From Niastella koreensis GR20-10 (GTDB lineage Bacteria > Bacteroidota > Bacteroidia > Chitinophagales > Chitinophagaceae), in contig NC_016609.1 of the NCBI RefSeq assembly GCF_000246855.1, forward strand, positions 1,674,001 to 1,738,000: DNA of 64,000 nt, written 5' to 3'. A model generated the notes under the pieces. The model worked only from the letters and a program-made list of their open reading frames with translations, was not told the origin of the DNA and made no database searches. Every line of letters starts with the position of its first letter. Within the stretch, counting starts at the first letter, position 1. Position numbers and translations under genes: made by a program. This document shows positions 55,474-63,920 of this stretch, in pieces.

Positions 55474-55989
55474 ATGACCAGACCTATTTTCGTTTTAGCT
55501 TTATTGATAAGCCTGATCAGTTCCTGTGCCAACGCCCAGCAAAAAAAGTCCGAGGTGGCAGCTATTGAAGACATCCGCACGGCGTTTAAGGATATAAACA
55601 GCAATAATACCTATAAAGTAGAAAAATACACCTACGAAGCTGCTGGTTGTGCCGACGATGGACGGTTGGAATATTACCTCGACAAACAACAGATCGTAAA
55701 AATAAAAGAGTCGGGCAGTTCTAATGATGTCAGTTCAACTACGGAATATTATTACCGTGATGGCCGGGTATTCTTCATTTACCAATTAATTGCTGGCGGC
55801 GTAGCTAACGGGGAATTACAGAAAACCGAGTTCCGTATATATGTAAAAGACGGTAAGGCGATCCGCTTTATGCAGGGCCAGGAGATCATCCCTGTTTATA
55901 GTAAGACTACTAATATGATGGAAACCGCTGTCAAATTATTGAAAGCACGCACAACCAAAAATTTTAAAGAGGTACTGTGTGATAATTAA
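55474..55989 (+). CDS. Exported protein of unknown function
   Basis: The ATG at 55474 (171 residues) gives a tidy signal peptide, TRPIFVLALLISLISSCANAQ, which could also be a lipoprotein signal (SSC). The mature domain has AIEDIRTAFKDINS, TYEAAGCADDGRLEYYLDKQQIVKIKE, TTEYYYRDGRVFFIYQLI and a second acidic-basic run EFRIYVKDGKAIRFM. It looks like a small periplasmic fold of alternating strands shared among Bacteroidota hypotheticals. It overlaps the end of the convergent GyrI-like gene by four bases. Confidence 0.7.
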   Translation: MTRPIFVLALLISLISSCANAQQKKSEVAAIEDIRTAFKDINSNNTYKVEKYTYEAAGCADDGRLEYYLDKQQIVKIKESGSSNDVSSTTEYYYRDGRVFFIYQLIAGGVANGELQKTEFRIYVKDGKAIRFMQGQEIIPVYSKTTNMMETAVKLLKARTTKNFKEVLCDN

Positions 55990-56606
55990 ATAACAGGTTC
56001 CCTTAAAATAGTTTTTAATTTGCCGGGCTCGGTTTTTCTGAAGTCTGACAAATATATTTCGTGGTGCAGGCCGTTTCTTCCAAATTTATTGGCTGTTATA
56101 AACGCTCCTATTTTCTTTAGTGTTTCCAGTTCGGTTGAAAAAGGGCCTACGTGTAACATTTGAACAGATTTGCCTTCCGTCATTTCAAAGAATGTAACCT
56201 CCCTGGCCAATGGAATATTCTTTTTGGTAACTACTGTTTCAATTGCATTGGTTACATCCGGTTCGCTTACATACTCAGGCATCCTGATCAGGAGTTTGTA
56301 TTGCCATTCACTACGGGGGACATCCACTGCTGTCTTCATCGTTTTGCCGGGGTATTTGTTCTCATCATACCACCAAAGCCCTTCCAGTTTTGATACCACG
56401 AAATCCATGCCTTTTGATTTACAGGCAAACTTTATTACATACGCCGTTGAATAAAGCGCTTCTATATTTTTGGCAAATTCGGGTGCCGAAGGATCGCCTT
56501 TACCTGTTATGGAAAGGAATCGGGCGCGCTCTACTTCAATTATTTCCGGTGTAGTTTTGGCAGTAAAGTACGGCTTGTACTTTTTTGTTAAGTCTAGTTT
56601 GTCCAT
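55986..56606 (-). CDS. GyrI-like small-molecule-binding protein
   Basis: This 206-residue cytosolic protein belongs to the GyrI-like/SOUL-related fold: PEIIEVERARFLSITGKGDPSAPEF (about 20-45), ALYSTAYVIKFACKSKGMDFVVSKLEGLWWYDEN (about 49-82), WQYKLLIRMPEYV, and MLHVGPFSTELETLKKIGAFI, RNGLHHEIYLSDFRKTEPGKLKTILREP at the end. The double-layer fold binds small ligands; family members are implicated in drug or effector binding. No operon partner. The start is the first ATG and family-like. Confidence 0.88.
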   Translation of the reverse strand: MDKLDLTKKYKPYFTAKTTPEIIEVERARFLSITGKGDPSAPEFAKNIEALYSTAYVIKFACKSKGMDFVVSKLEGLWWYDENKYPGKTMKTAVDVPRSEWQYKLLIRMPEYVSEPDVTNAIETVVTKKNIPLAREVTFFEMTEGKSVQMLHVGPFSTELETLKKIGAFITANKFGRNGLHHEIYLSDFRKTEPGKLKTILREPVI

Positions 56607-56671
56607 TTGCTGGCATTTATTACTCCAAAGTAAAGTGGCGGGAGTGACAACCCTATGTCAGCAGCAAAAAA

Positions 56672-57355
56672 CTATAGTACTTCCATCAACATCCTGGTTA
56701 ATTCGGTAACCGGTATTTCAGGTGCATGAATGTTGTCAAAGGCAAAACTTATTTCCACGGTATCATTTGCGGCTGTTACTGCAAGGGTATCTTTATTTAC
56801 AAAGCTGATCTTGCTGTAACGGTCTTTCCAACTGGTACGGGCATCTTCCTCTTTAAACAACTCAATAATCGCCGCTTTGATTTTTTGAGTAGTTTTTAAT
56901 ACCCTGCTTAGTTGCAGGCCGTCTGCAGGCAATTCCATAACAGGTACGCCAACCTGTACACTGTGGGTATCAAAAATAGTGGTTGAAAATGACTGGAACT
57001 CCCTTTGTACGGCCAGCTTTCCTGTTGGCTCATAGTGATCGCCGGTAATGGCTTTTCCCAATGAAAGAATATTGAGTACATCTGCCGGTTCTATCAATTC
57101 AACTGCGGTTATTGATTGCAGGCTCAGGTGTACATAATTGTTGGTTACATCGTTTCTGTCACCGGTAATTTGCACCACCAGGATGACTTCTTCGGTTTTT
57201 AATTTTCCGATAGTACGTATTAACCCTTTATAGGTAAACCTGGAATTAGTAGCTATTCTTATTATATAATCCGGACAATGGGCCGCGATGTAAAATAAAA
57301 GTTCCTGTTTATCTGTAACCGGAACTGTTTTTAAGGCATTGGTTGGTTGTGGCAT
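56672..57355 (-). CDS. Protein of unknown function
   Basis: This is a 227-residue cytosolic protein with no signal peptide or membrane segment. Visible features are a possible alpha/beta N-terminal half (LFYIAAHCPDYIIRIATNSRFTYKGLIRTIGKLKTEEVILVVQITG) and a C-terminal helix (SVLLKTTQKIKAAIIELFKEED-like). I do not recognise a family. It is divergent from dinB and may share the 86-base control region with it. Confidence 0.6.
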   Translation of the reverse strand: MPQPTNALKTVPVTDKQELLFYIAAHCPDYIIRIATNSRFTYKGLIRTIGKLKTEEVILVVQITGDRNDVTNNYVHLSLQSITAVELIEPADVLNILSLGKAITGDHYEPTGKLAVQREFQSFSTTIFDTHSVQVGVPVMELPADGLQLSRVLKTTQKIKAAIIELFKEEDARTSWKDRYSKISFVNKDTLAVTAANDTVEISFAFDNIHAPEIPVTELTRMLMEVL

Positions 57356-57375
57356 GGTATAGTTGTAGATTTTTT

Positions 57376-57409
57376 TGAAAGCGTTCTATAAAACGGTTTA
57401 CCGTTTCCT
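57376..57409 (+). promoter_or_regulatory. Candidate promoter and operator upstream of the DNA polymerase IV gene
   Basis: TTG at 57376-57378 is followed 20 bases later by TACCGTTTC, a near match to TAnnTTTG. Overlapping it is an inverted repeat AAACGGT-TT-ACCGTTT (57391-57406). The shared gap also serves the divergent gene at 57355. It could be an SOS-type operator, but no known LexA box is recognised. Confidence 0.45.
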
Positions 57410-57441
57410 GATATTGTTACGGGCGATTGGGTATTCAGATA

Positions 57442-58542
57442 ATGGCTCGTACCTTACAGCCTGGTATGGCGCAAAGAAAGATTATTCATATCGATATGGA
57501 TGCCTTTTATGCTTCGGTTGAACAGCGGGATAACCCGGAGTTAAGGGGAAAGGCGATCGCTGTAGGCGGTTTGCCCGAAAACCGTGGGGTAGTGGCTACC
57601 GCCAGTTACGAAGCGCGTAAATTCGGCGTGCGTTCGGCCATGCCATCCAAACGGGCGGTTCAACTTTGCCCGGAACTGGTATTTGTTGCACCGCCCCGCT
57701 TTGCTGTTTATAAAGCCGTATCCAGGCAGGTAAGAGAAATTTTTCATCGCTATACCGATCTTATTGAACCTTTGTCGTTAGATGAAGCGTACCTGGATGT
57801 TACGGAAGACAAACAGCAGATCGGTTCAGCCATTGGAATAGCCAAACAAATAAAAGCAGCCATTCGCGATGAATTGCAACTGACCGCTTCGGCTGGCGTA
57901 TCCATTAATAAATTTGTAGCGAAGATCGCTTCGGATATGAACAAACCCGATGGGCTTACCTTTATTCCGCCGGATAAAGTGGAAGCGTTTATGGAAAGTT
58001 TGCCTGTGAATAAATTCCATGGAGTGGGGAAGGTAACGGCAGAAAAAATGAATACGTTGAACCTGTTCACCGGCGCCGACCTTAAAAAGCTCACCGAAGT
58101 AGAACTGGTGCGTTTGTTTGGTAAACCAGGAAGTTTCTATTATAAAATTGTACGGGGTATTGACGACCGGCCTGTTGAACCCAACCGCGAAACAAAATCG
58201 ATCAGTGCAGAAGATACATTTTTAAACGACCTCGACAACCCCGTTGAGATGAAAGAACAGTTGGACAGGTTGGCTGCTGTTGTTACCAACCGGTTGCAAC
58301 AATACGAGCTGAAAGGCAAAACCATCACCCTCAAAATACGGTACAGCGATTTCAAACAACTTACCCGAAGTCAAACCCTCCCCGCTGCAGTCTGCGACCA
58401 GGAAACCATTGCCGCTACGGTACTACAGTTGTTATTAAAGACCGACATCCAGGAGGCAAAGATCCGGCTGCTGGGTGTGGGCGTATCAAATTTTATTGAT
58501 GAAAGCGGGCCTGCAGCAACCGCACAGCTGAGATTGTTCTAA
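57442..58542 (+). CDS. dinB: DNA polymerase IV (Y-family)
   Basis: The ATG at 57442 gives 366 residues; the frame also allows TTG at 57427 and an ATG at 57466. Y-family motifs are KIIHIDMDAFYASVEQRDNPELRGKAIAVGG (metal Asp and steric gate Phe), RGVVATASYEARKFGVRSAMPSKRAVQLCPEL, SLDEAYLDVT (second metal site Asp-Glu), ASAGVSINKFVAKIASDMNKPDGL and the thumb KFHGVGKVTAEKMNTL. The C-terminal little-finger domain follows (about 240-350). It carries out error-prone translesion synthesis. No sign of damage. The UmuC-type extra domain is absent. Confidence 0.96.
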   Translation: MARTLQPGMAQRKIIHIDMDAFYASVEQRDNPELRGKAIAVGGLPENRGVVATASYEARKFGVRSAMPSKRAVQLCPELVFVAPPRFAVYKAVSRQVREIFHRYTDLIEPLSLDEAYLDVTEDKQQIGSAIGIAKQIKAAIRDELQLTASAGVSINKFVAKIASDMNKPDGLTFIPPDKVEAFMESLPVNKFHGVGKVTAEKMNTLNLFTGADLKKLTEVELVRLFGKPGSFYYKIVRGIDDRPVEPNRETKSISAEDTFLNDLDNPVEMKEQLDRLAAVVTNRLQQYELKGKTITLKIRYSDFKQLTRSQTLPAAVCDQETIAATVLQLLLKTDIQEAKIRLLGVGVSNFIDESGPAATAQLRLF

Positions 58543-58585
58543 CAGGTGTATGTGGCGTTAAATTGATGTATTTTTGCAGCACCTT

Positions 58586-59101
58586 ATGTATAAAAAATAT
58601 CATATACAAACAGTCACCGAAGAAGATATTCCCGCCATCACCAAACTGGTGAACAGCGCTTACCAGGGAGAACCAGGCAGCAAAAGCTGGACCTCGGAAG
58701 GTAATATTGTTGCGGGGCAAAGAACTACTGAGGACATTGTGCGGAGTTTAGTTCAACAACCTGATATCACCATGCTCCAGTGCATCGATGAACAACAAAC
58801 CATTGTTGGTTGTGTGCTGCTGGAAAAGAAAGAAAATACCCTTTACCTGGGCATGTTGTCGGTAGAGCCGCAATTGCAGGCATCGGGTATTGGTAAATTA
58901 TTGGTAGAAGAGGGAGAATCGTTCGCACGGGATCATGGTTATGATACGGTTACCATAACTGTTATTGATATCCGGCATGAGCTGATTGACTGGTACAAGA
59001 GAAAAGGGTACAGGCCTACTGGTAATAGGCAGCCTTTTTCAAATCATTCTTCCAAAGCACTGGCCAGTTTTTCGTTTATGGAAATGAAGAAGGAATTATA
59101 A
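58586..59101 (+). CDS. GNAT-family N-acetyltransferase
   Basis: The ATG at 58586 (171 residues, MYKKYHIQTVTEEDIPAITKLV) is preferred to an upstream TTG. The GNAT fold shows TLYLGMLSVEPQLQASGIGKLLVEEGESFARDHGYDTVTITVI (motif A, acetyl-CoA loop QxxGIG) and ELIDWYKRKGYRPTGNR (motif B). The substrate is unknown. A TATTTTTG at 58569-58576 resembles a -7 element but is very near the start codon. Its 3' end overlaps the convergent DJ-1 gene by six bases. Confidence 0.9.
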   Translation: MYKKYHIQTVTEEDIPAITKLVNSAYQGEPGSKSWTSEGNIVAGQRTTEDIVRSLVQQPDITMLQCIDEQQTIVGCVLLEKKENTLYLGMLSVEPQLQASGIGKLLVEEGESFARDHGYDTVTITVIDIRHELIDWYKRKGYRPTGNRQPFSNHSSKALASFSFMEMKKEL

Positions 59102-59815
59102 CGCCTCAGCCGGCATGGCTGCAGCCATTCTTTTAAACACTTCCATCACTGTTTCTGCAGCTAATACAGAGGAGGCCGGGTTTTGGCCGGTGATCAACCT
59201 GCCATCGCGGGTTACAAATGGAGCCCAGTCTTCTCCCTTTTGATAGTTGGCGCCTTTGCTGCGCAGTTTGTCTTCCAGCAGGAAGGGAACTATCTTATCT
59301 AATTGCGCGGTAGCTTCTTCACCATTGGTAAATGCGGTCACGCGTTTGCCTTTGATCAACAGTTCACCATTCACATCTTTGACATTTATCAATGCCACCG
59401 GGGAATGGCACATCAGGGTCATGATCTTACCGGCGCGGTTAAAACTTTCCAACAGGTGAATGGAATCTTCATTATCAGGAAGGTCCCACATGGGGCCATG
59501 TCCGCCGGGATAAAACACCGTGTCAAAATCTCTTTCGTTCACCTCACTTATCTTTTTGGTATTGCTGAGGCGTTTGATGGTTTCAGGATCGTTGAAATAA
59601 CGAATGGTAGCCTCTGTTCTGTTTTCGGGTTCATTGCTCTTGGGATCTATGGGCGCCTGGCCGCCTTTGGGAGAAGCGATGGTGATCTCTTTGCCGTTGT
59701 CGAGGAAGTAGTAATACGGCGCTGCAAACTCTTCTATCCAGATACCGGTTTTTCTGTCTGTGTTACCCATCCGGTCGTGGCTCGTAACCACAAATAGTAC
59801 TTTGTTAAATTCCAT
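59096..59815 (-). CDS. DJ-1/PfpI-family protein (HchA-like)
   Basis: This 239-residue cytosolic protein has the class I glutamine amidotransferase-like fold: KVLFVVTSHDRMG, YYFLDNGKEITIASPKGGQAPIDPKS, DFDTVFYPGGHGPMWDL (about 97-111) and IMTLMCHSPVALINV with the nucleophile Cys136. A Glu in IEEFAAPYY (about 28) can serve as its activating partner. Close relatives are Hsp31/HchA-type chaperone-glyoxalases or proteases; biochemical role not readable. A consensus promoter lies about 110 bases upstream. Confidence 0.9.
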   Translation of the reverse strand: MEFNKVLFVVTSHDRMGNTDRKTGIWIEEFAAPYYYFLDNGKEITIASPKGGQAPIDPKSNEPENRTEATIRYFNDPETIKRLSNTKKISEVNERDFDTVFYPGGHGPMWDLPDNEDSIHLLESFNRAGKIMTLMCHSPVALINVKDVNGELLIKGKRVTAFTNGEEATAQLDKIVPFLLEDKLRSKGANYQKGEDWAPFVTRDGRLITGQNPASSVLAAETVMEVFKRMAAAMPAEAL

Positions 59816-59923
59816 TTTCTATGTTTTTAAATGGTGAAAGATCTATTTGTTATTCCGTGGGGCGTGAGATTAAAATAATGAGCTGGATGTTAATTGCGTG
59901 GGATACAGATGCTAAAAAGACAA

Positions 59924-59954
59924 CAAAAATAGGGAATTCCCGTTTCCCCTACAA
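59924..59954 (-). promoter_or_regulatory. Bacteroidota-type promoter (TTG-N20-TATTTTTG) of the DJ-1-like gene
   Basis: On the minus strand TTG (59954-59952), a 20-base spacer and TATTTTTG (59931-59924) match the -33/-7 consensus. The spacer contains the perfect 10-bp palindrome GGGAATTCCC (59932-59941), a possible operator. The remaining gap to 60083 shows no gene. Confidence 0.7.
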
Positions 59955-60083
59955 TAACAATTATTGCACAAACTTTCATCCCTATGCAAACTCATCAGGA
60001 ACACTTTGATAAGTCCTGCGAACTCAGAGACAGTCATTGGAAAGCTTTATTGCACAGGGAAATCCTACCTGGTCAACTCTTTT

Positions 60084-61046
60084 CTATCGCCACAGCGTAA
60101 TACCATCCGCCGCCTCTGCAGTTTTTTGTCCTTTGGCTGTTACGATAAGCACCCGCTTGTCGGTATTTTCTTCCACATTGTATTTATTAAAATCCGCGGG
60201 AATAATGGCCTGGTCCCAATAATGGCCCAACTGGTTGGTAGGGGTATAGTTATAACCGATCAGCAGGTATTTGGAGTCTGGCGAAAATGTAGGCCATACT
60301 TCAATACCATTGCTTTCGGTGATCTGGGTAAGGTTGCTGCCATCCATATTCATCAGCCATAAATGGTTGCCACCACGCAGGGCGAGCTTGCTGCCATCGG
60401 GGCTTGGACTGAAGTTTCCCCAGGTGTCGAAGTTGAACGTCTTCACCAGCGTGGCCGAGGTGAAGGCCGTATTGGTGCGGTATAAATTGTTACCCTGGCT
60501 GAACAGGAAAGAATTGTCGGGCATCCATACTACCAGGCCATCGAGCTTTTTTCCCTGGAACGAAACAAGATTGAAAAGAATCTTCCCCTGCAGGTCAAGG
60601 ATCAACACGCCATCATCATAAGTAGGCGGCACCAGGATCATCTTTTTGTCGAAAGACAAGAGCGGATTGGTGAGATTGGCATAGCCGGACGCTTTTTTGA
60701 ATTGCGATACAATGGTGTTGTCTTTCACATTAGTGATCGTATAGATCTCACCATCATAATCGTCCGGATCATCCCGTGATTCAAGCAGCCAGGTATTGTC
60801 GCGGCTAACATCCCAGCCATTGCGCCGGGTATTGTAAGGGAGAAAAGTGGCTTTCACACCTGTTTTCAAATCCAGTTTCTTCACGCCTTCTGTAGCCCAG
60901 TCGTAATAGAGAATGCCTGTTCCCGGTTGTGTGGCGCCGGTATTGGTTCCTGTTACCGGGTCTGTAGTGCCATCATCGCCGCCTCCGGCTTTAGAGCAGG
61001 CCGAGATCAATAACACCAGTGCTATCCAGTATAAATGCTTTTTCAT
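60084..61046 (-). CDS. TolB/PD40-like beta-propeller lipoprotein
   Basis: This 320-residue lipoprotein (signal ILLISACSK, Cys about 17) has a Gly/Thr-rich linker (GGGDDGTTDPVTGTNTGATQ) and then beta-propeller strands of the TolB/PD40 type: TWLLESRDDPDDYDGEIYTI, SFDKKMILVPP, NFSPSPDGSKLALRGGNHLWLMNMDGSNLTQIT and PTFSPDSKYLLIGY. Such domains bind peptides or glycans or act as scaffolds. Function unknown. It is alone, divergent from the histidine kinase. Confidence 0.85.
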   Translation of the reverse strand: MKKHLYWIALVLLISACSKAGGGDDGTTDPVTGTNTGATQPGTGILYYDWATEGVKKLDLKTGVKATFLPYNTRRNGWDVSRDNTWLLESRDDPDDYDGEIYTITNVKDNTIVSQFKKASGYANLTNPLLSFDKKMILVPPTYDDGVLILDLQGKILFNLVSFQGKKLDGLVVWMPDNSFLFSQGNNLYRTNTAFTSATLVKTFNFDTWGNFSPSPDGSKLALRGGNHLWLMNMDGSNLTQITESNGIEVWPTFSPDSKYLLIGYNYTPTNQLGHYWDQAIIPADFNKYNVEENTDKRVLIVTAKGQKTAEAADGITLWR

Positions 61047-61143
61047 GTTAAGAAATGATTAATGGTTAAACGAGAGAATTGCTTTCACAAAATTCCGCGG
61101 CCGCGCCTCGCCAGACAATACTCCCAAAGGTGTATTTTTCATA

Positions 61144-63204
61144 GTGGAAGTGGGTATATCTCAACCGTCATTTGTTTTATCCCTATTTTTAGAACGCCTT
61201 TTAAAAATTGCACTATTGGCCCATTCATCAATAAACACCATCCGGAAAATAAAGTATTGTTTGTTGTTACTTTGTGTATACGTACAGGCAACAGCGCAAC
61301 ACGTGGTTGACGACCGCAAATTCCCCGACAGTCTGCAACAGGTGCTAAAAACGTCAAAAGCGCTGAACAAAAGGCTGGATGCCCTTTTTCTACTCTCCGA
61401 TTTTTACAGCACCAGAGATACTGCAAAAGCCCTTGACTTTGCCAGGCAGGGCATTGAGCTGAGCAAACGGGACGAGTACCTGAGTGGAGTGGCGCATTTC
61501 TATCTGGCCGGTGTATATTTTGAATGTAATGTGGATCGCAGTCAGCAGGAATATATGTATGCAGAAAAACTGTTACGGCCCTTTCTGCAAAAGGAAGCGC
61601 TGATTTACCGGTCGAGGGCCTGGAATAATTATGGCGCCCTCGAGCAGCGAAAAGACAAACCGCGGGAATTCCTCGATATCCTTATCAATAAAGTATTGCC
61701 ATTGGCGCAACAGGCTGGTGATAGTACCCGCATGGCGTTGAGTTATCACAACATCGGACTGGTGCTGCTTAACCTCAATGAAAATGCACGGTCGCTTCAA
61801 TATTTTTCACGGGCCATTGCCATTATGGAATCAGGTAAGCAGGTGTATGCCGATCTGGCCGATACGTATGTAATGTCGGCCCGCGCAACCATCTTGAGCG
61901 GACAGCCACAGCAGGCGTTGCCTTTTCTGCAAAAAGCAAAAAAGATCCTGGAGCCCAATCCCGATTCTTATTTCTGGCCGCTATATTATTCGGTGGAAGG
62001 CGCCTATTACAGGAATATGCATGGGTATACCCTGGCGCATGAAAGCCTTGAAAAAGGATTGGCTGTGGCCAACCGGATGAGTGATGTGTTTGAGAAGCGG
62101 GCGTTGTTGTACGAACAGTTCAATGTATACAAGGACGAGAAGAATTATCCGGCGGCAAGGAATATGTTGCAGCAGGGGTTGGAGATGGAGAACAGTTTCC
62201 CGCTTTCTAAAAATAAAAAGCAGCTCCTGTTCGATCTGGCCGAAACGGAAAAGCTATCGGGTAATACGGCTGCTGCTTATGGTTACCTGATGCAATATGC
62301 GGTTTTGTCGGATTCCATCTATGCAAACCAAACAAAAAACGAAGTCGATGCGCTGGAAGCGCGTTTCAGAACAGCGGAGCAAGAAAAACTGATCGGGAAC
62401 CTGGAGCATGAGAAAAAAGAAAGAAAATTTTTCATCCTGTTATTACTGGCAGCGGTGGCGGTATTGAGCCTGATTGCAATTATTACCATTATGCGTTTGC
62501 AGTATCGTAAGAAAATAACTGCCAGGCGGGAAGCCGCGCATCAGGCTGAACTGGAAAGAAAGGAAAAGGAAAAACAATTGTCGAACTATACAGCGTTGAT
62601 GGAAGGGCAGGAGCAGGAGCGTCAGCGAATGGCCCGCGACCTGCATGATGGACTGGGTTGCCAGTTGGCAGCCATTAAACTGGGCCTCACCCGCATTCCG
62701 GCTGCCAATGATCCACAGGAGTTGTCGTTACTGCAGGTAACTGACCAACTGGATGCCTCCATCCGGGAACTGCGTTGGATTTCGCGCAACATGATGCCGG
62801 AATCGTTGTTGACGCTTGGGTTACAGGACGCGTTGAAAGACCTGTGCAGTTCGGTAATGAGCCCGCAGTTGCGGTTGGTGTACAATGCATATAATATCGA
62901 TCCCGCATTGCCGCTGAACACCCAAACTATGATTTACCGCATGGTGCAGGAGATCATTACCAACGCGGTTAAACATGCCCGGGCTTCTACCATCCTGTTG
63001 CAATGCAGCCAGGAAGAAGACAGTTTTTTTATCACGGTAGAAGACAATGGCAAAGGATTCGATGTCACCAACCATCAATCGGATGGGATCGGGTTGAAGA
63101 ATATCCGTAACCGCGTGGATTATTTTCACGGGCATCTGCATATTGAATCATCGCCGGAAGGAACCATTATAAATATAGAGTTACATGTTGCCCAACCATC
63201 ATAA
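61144..63204 (+). CDS. TPR-containing sensor histidine kinase (HisKA_3 type)
   Basis: This 686-residue kinase has no ATG before its signal-like segment; I give the in-frame GTG at 61144, but a TTG near 61220 closer to the hydrophobic stretch (KIKYCLLLLCVYVQATAQ) is as likely. Several TPR units lie in the sensor part (about 60-400), then one membrane helix (ILLLLAAVAVLSLIAIITI, about 427-449), a dimerisation/phosphoacceptor domain with MARDLHDGLGCQLAAIKLG (His501), and an HATPase_c domain (EIITNAVKHARA, VEDNGKGFD, GIGLKNIRNRV). It is a NarX/DesK-type kinase. The response regulator overlaps by 20 bases. Confidence 0.92.
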   Translation: MEVGISQPSFVLSLFLERLLKIALLAHSSINTIRKIKYCLLLLCVYVQATAQHVVDDRKFPDSLQQVLKTSKALNKRLDALFLLSDFYSTRDTAKALDFARQGIELSKRDEYLSGVAHFYLAGVYFECNVDRSQQEYMYAEKLLRPFLQKEALIYRSRAWNNYGALEQRKDKPREFLDILINKVLPLAQQAGDSTRMALSYHNIGLVLLNLNENARSLQYFSRAIAIMESGKQVYADLADTYVMSARATILSGQPQQALPFLQKAKKILEPNPDSYFWPLYYSVEGAYYRNMHGYTLAHESLEKGLAVANRMSDVFEKRALLYEQFNVYKDEKNYPAARNMLQQGLEMENSFPLSKNKKQLLFDLAETEKLSGNTAAAYGYLMQYAVLSDSIYANQTKNEVDALEARFRTAEQEKLIGNLEHEKKERKFFILLLLAAVAVLSLIAIITIMRLQYRKKITARREAAHQAELERKEKEKQLSNYTALMEGQEQERQRMARDLHDGLGCQLAAIKLGLTRIPAANDPQELSLLQVTDQLDASIRELRWISRNMMPESLLTLGLQDALKDLCSSVMSPQLRLVYNAYNIDPALPLNTQTMIYRMVQEIITNAVKHARASTILLQCSQEEDSFFITVEDNGKGFDVTNHQSDGIGLKNIRNRVDYFHGHLHIESSPEGTIINIELHVAQPS

Positions 63205-63826
63205 GATCAGTGTTGCTATTGTAGACGATCACCCCATCGTGCTCCAGGGATTTAAATCGTTGCTGGAAAATAACCCGCTGTATGAAATTGCAGGCTGTTT
63301 TACAACAGGCGGTGAATGCATGACCTTTTTGCAGGCACATAAAGCAGACATCGTACTGCTGGATATTACTTTGCCCGATGGCAATGGTGTTCATTTCTGT
63401 GCCGCCATCAACGAAGCGCATCCTAATACCATCATAGTAGCTTTGAGTAATCTGAATGAGCGCAGTATTATTTTGCAAATGTTCAGGAACGGGGCCAAAG
63501 GTTACCTGCTTAAAAATATTTCAGCCAAAGAACTGCTGGATGCACTCAATTCCGTGCTGGAAGGAAAAACTGCTATGAGCCAGGAAGTAAAAGAGATCAT
63601 GCAGCAACCGGACCTGAATACCTTACAGGCAGTACCCGAGCTTACTAAAAGAGAAAAGCAGATCCTGCAATTGCTGGCCGAAGGGCGTAAATCTGCCGCT
63701 ATAGCGGAGGCGTTATTTATCAGTCCGCTTACGGTAAAAACGCATCGGGCCACATTATTGCATAAATTTCAGGTGAATAACATTGTTACATTGATAAACC
63801 GGGCAAAAGAGACAGGGTTGATATAA
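63185..63826 (+). CDS. LuxR/NarL-type response regulator
   Basis: This 213-residue regulator is cognate to the preceding kinase. The receiver domain (about 8-130) has IVDDHPIVLQGF (Asp15-16 acidic pair), IVLLDITLPDGNG with phospho-acceptor Asp60, and the switch segments IIVALSN and NGAKGYLLKN (Lys). The C-terminal GerE helix-turn-helix (about 150-205) reads LTKREKQILQLLAEGRKSAAIAEALFISPLTVKTHRATLLHKF. It should bind DNA as a dimer when phosphorylated. Targets are unknown. Confidence 0.95.
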   Translation: MLPNHHKISVAIVDDHPIVLQGFKSLLENNPLYEIAGCFTTGGECMTFLQAHKADIVLLDITLPDGNGVHFCAAINEAHPNTIIVALSNLNERSIILQMFRNGAKGYLLKNISAKELLDALNSVLEGKTAMSQEVKEIMQQPDLNTLQAVPELTKREKQILQLLAEGRKSAAIAEALFISPLTVKTHRATLLHKFQVNNIVTLINRAKETGLI

Positions 63827-63920
63827 ACAGTCTCTTCGCCTTAACATATTTCTAACACTCTCCGTTATGGAGATTTTCAAATAGTACATCTTATTGCCAG
63901 CAGGGTTAAACCAAACCTGT

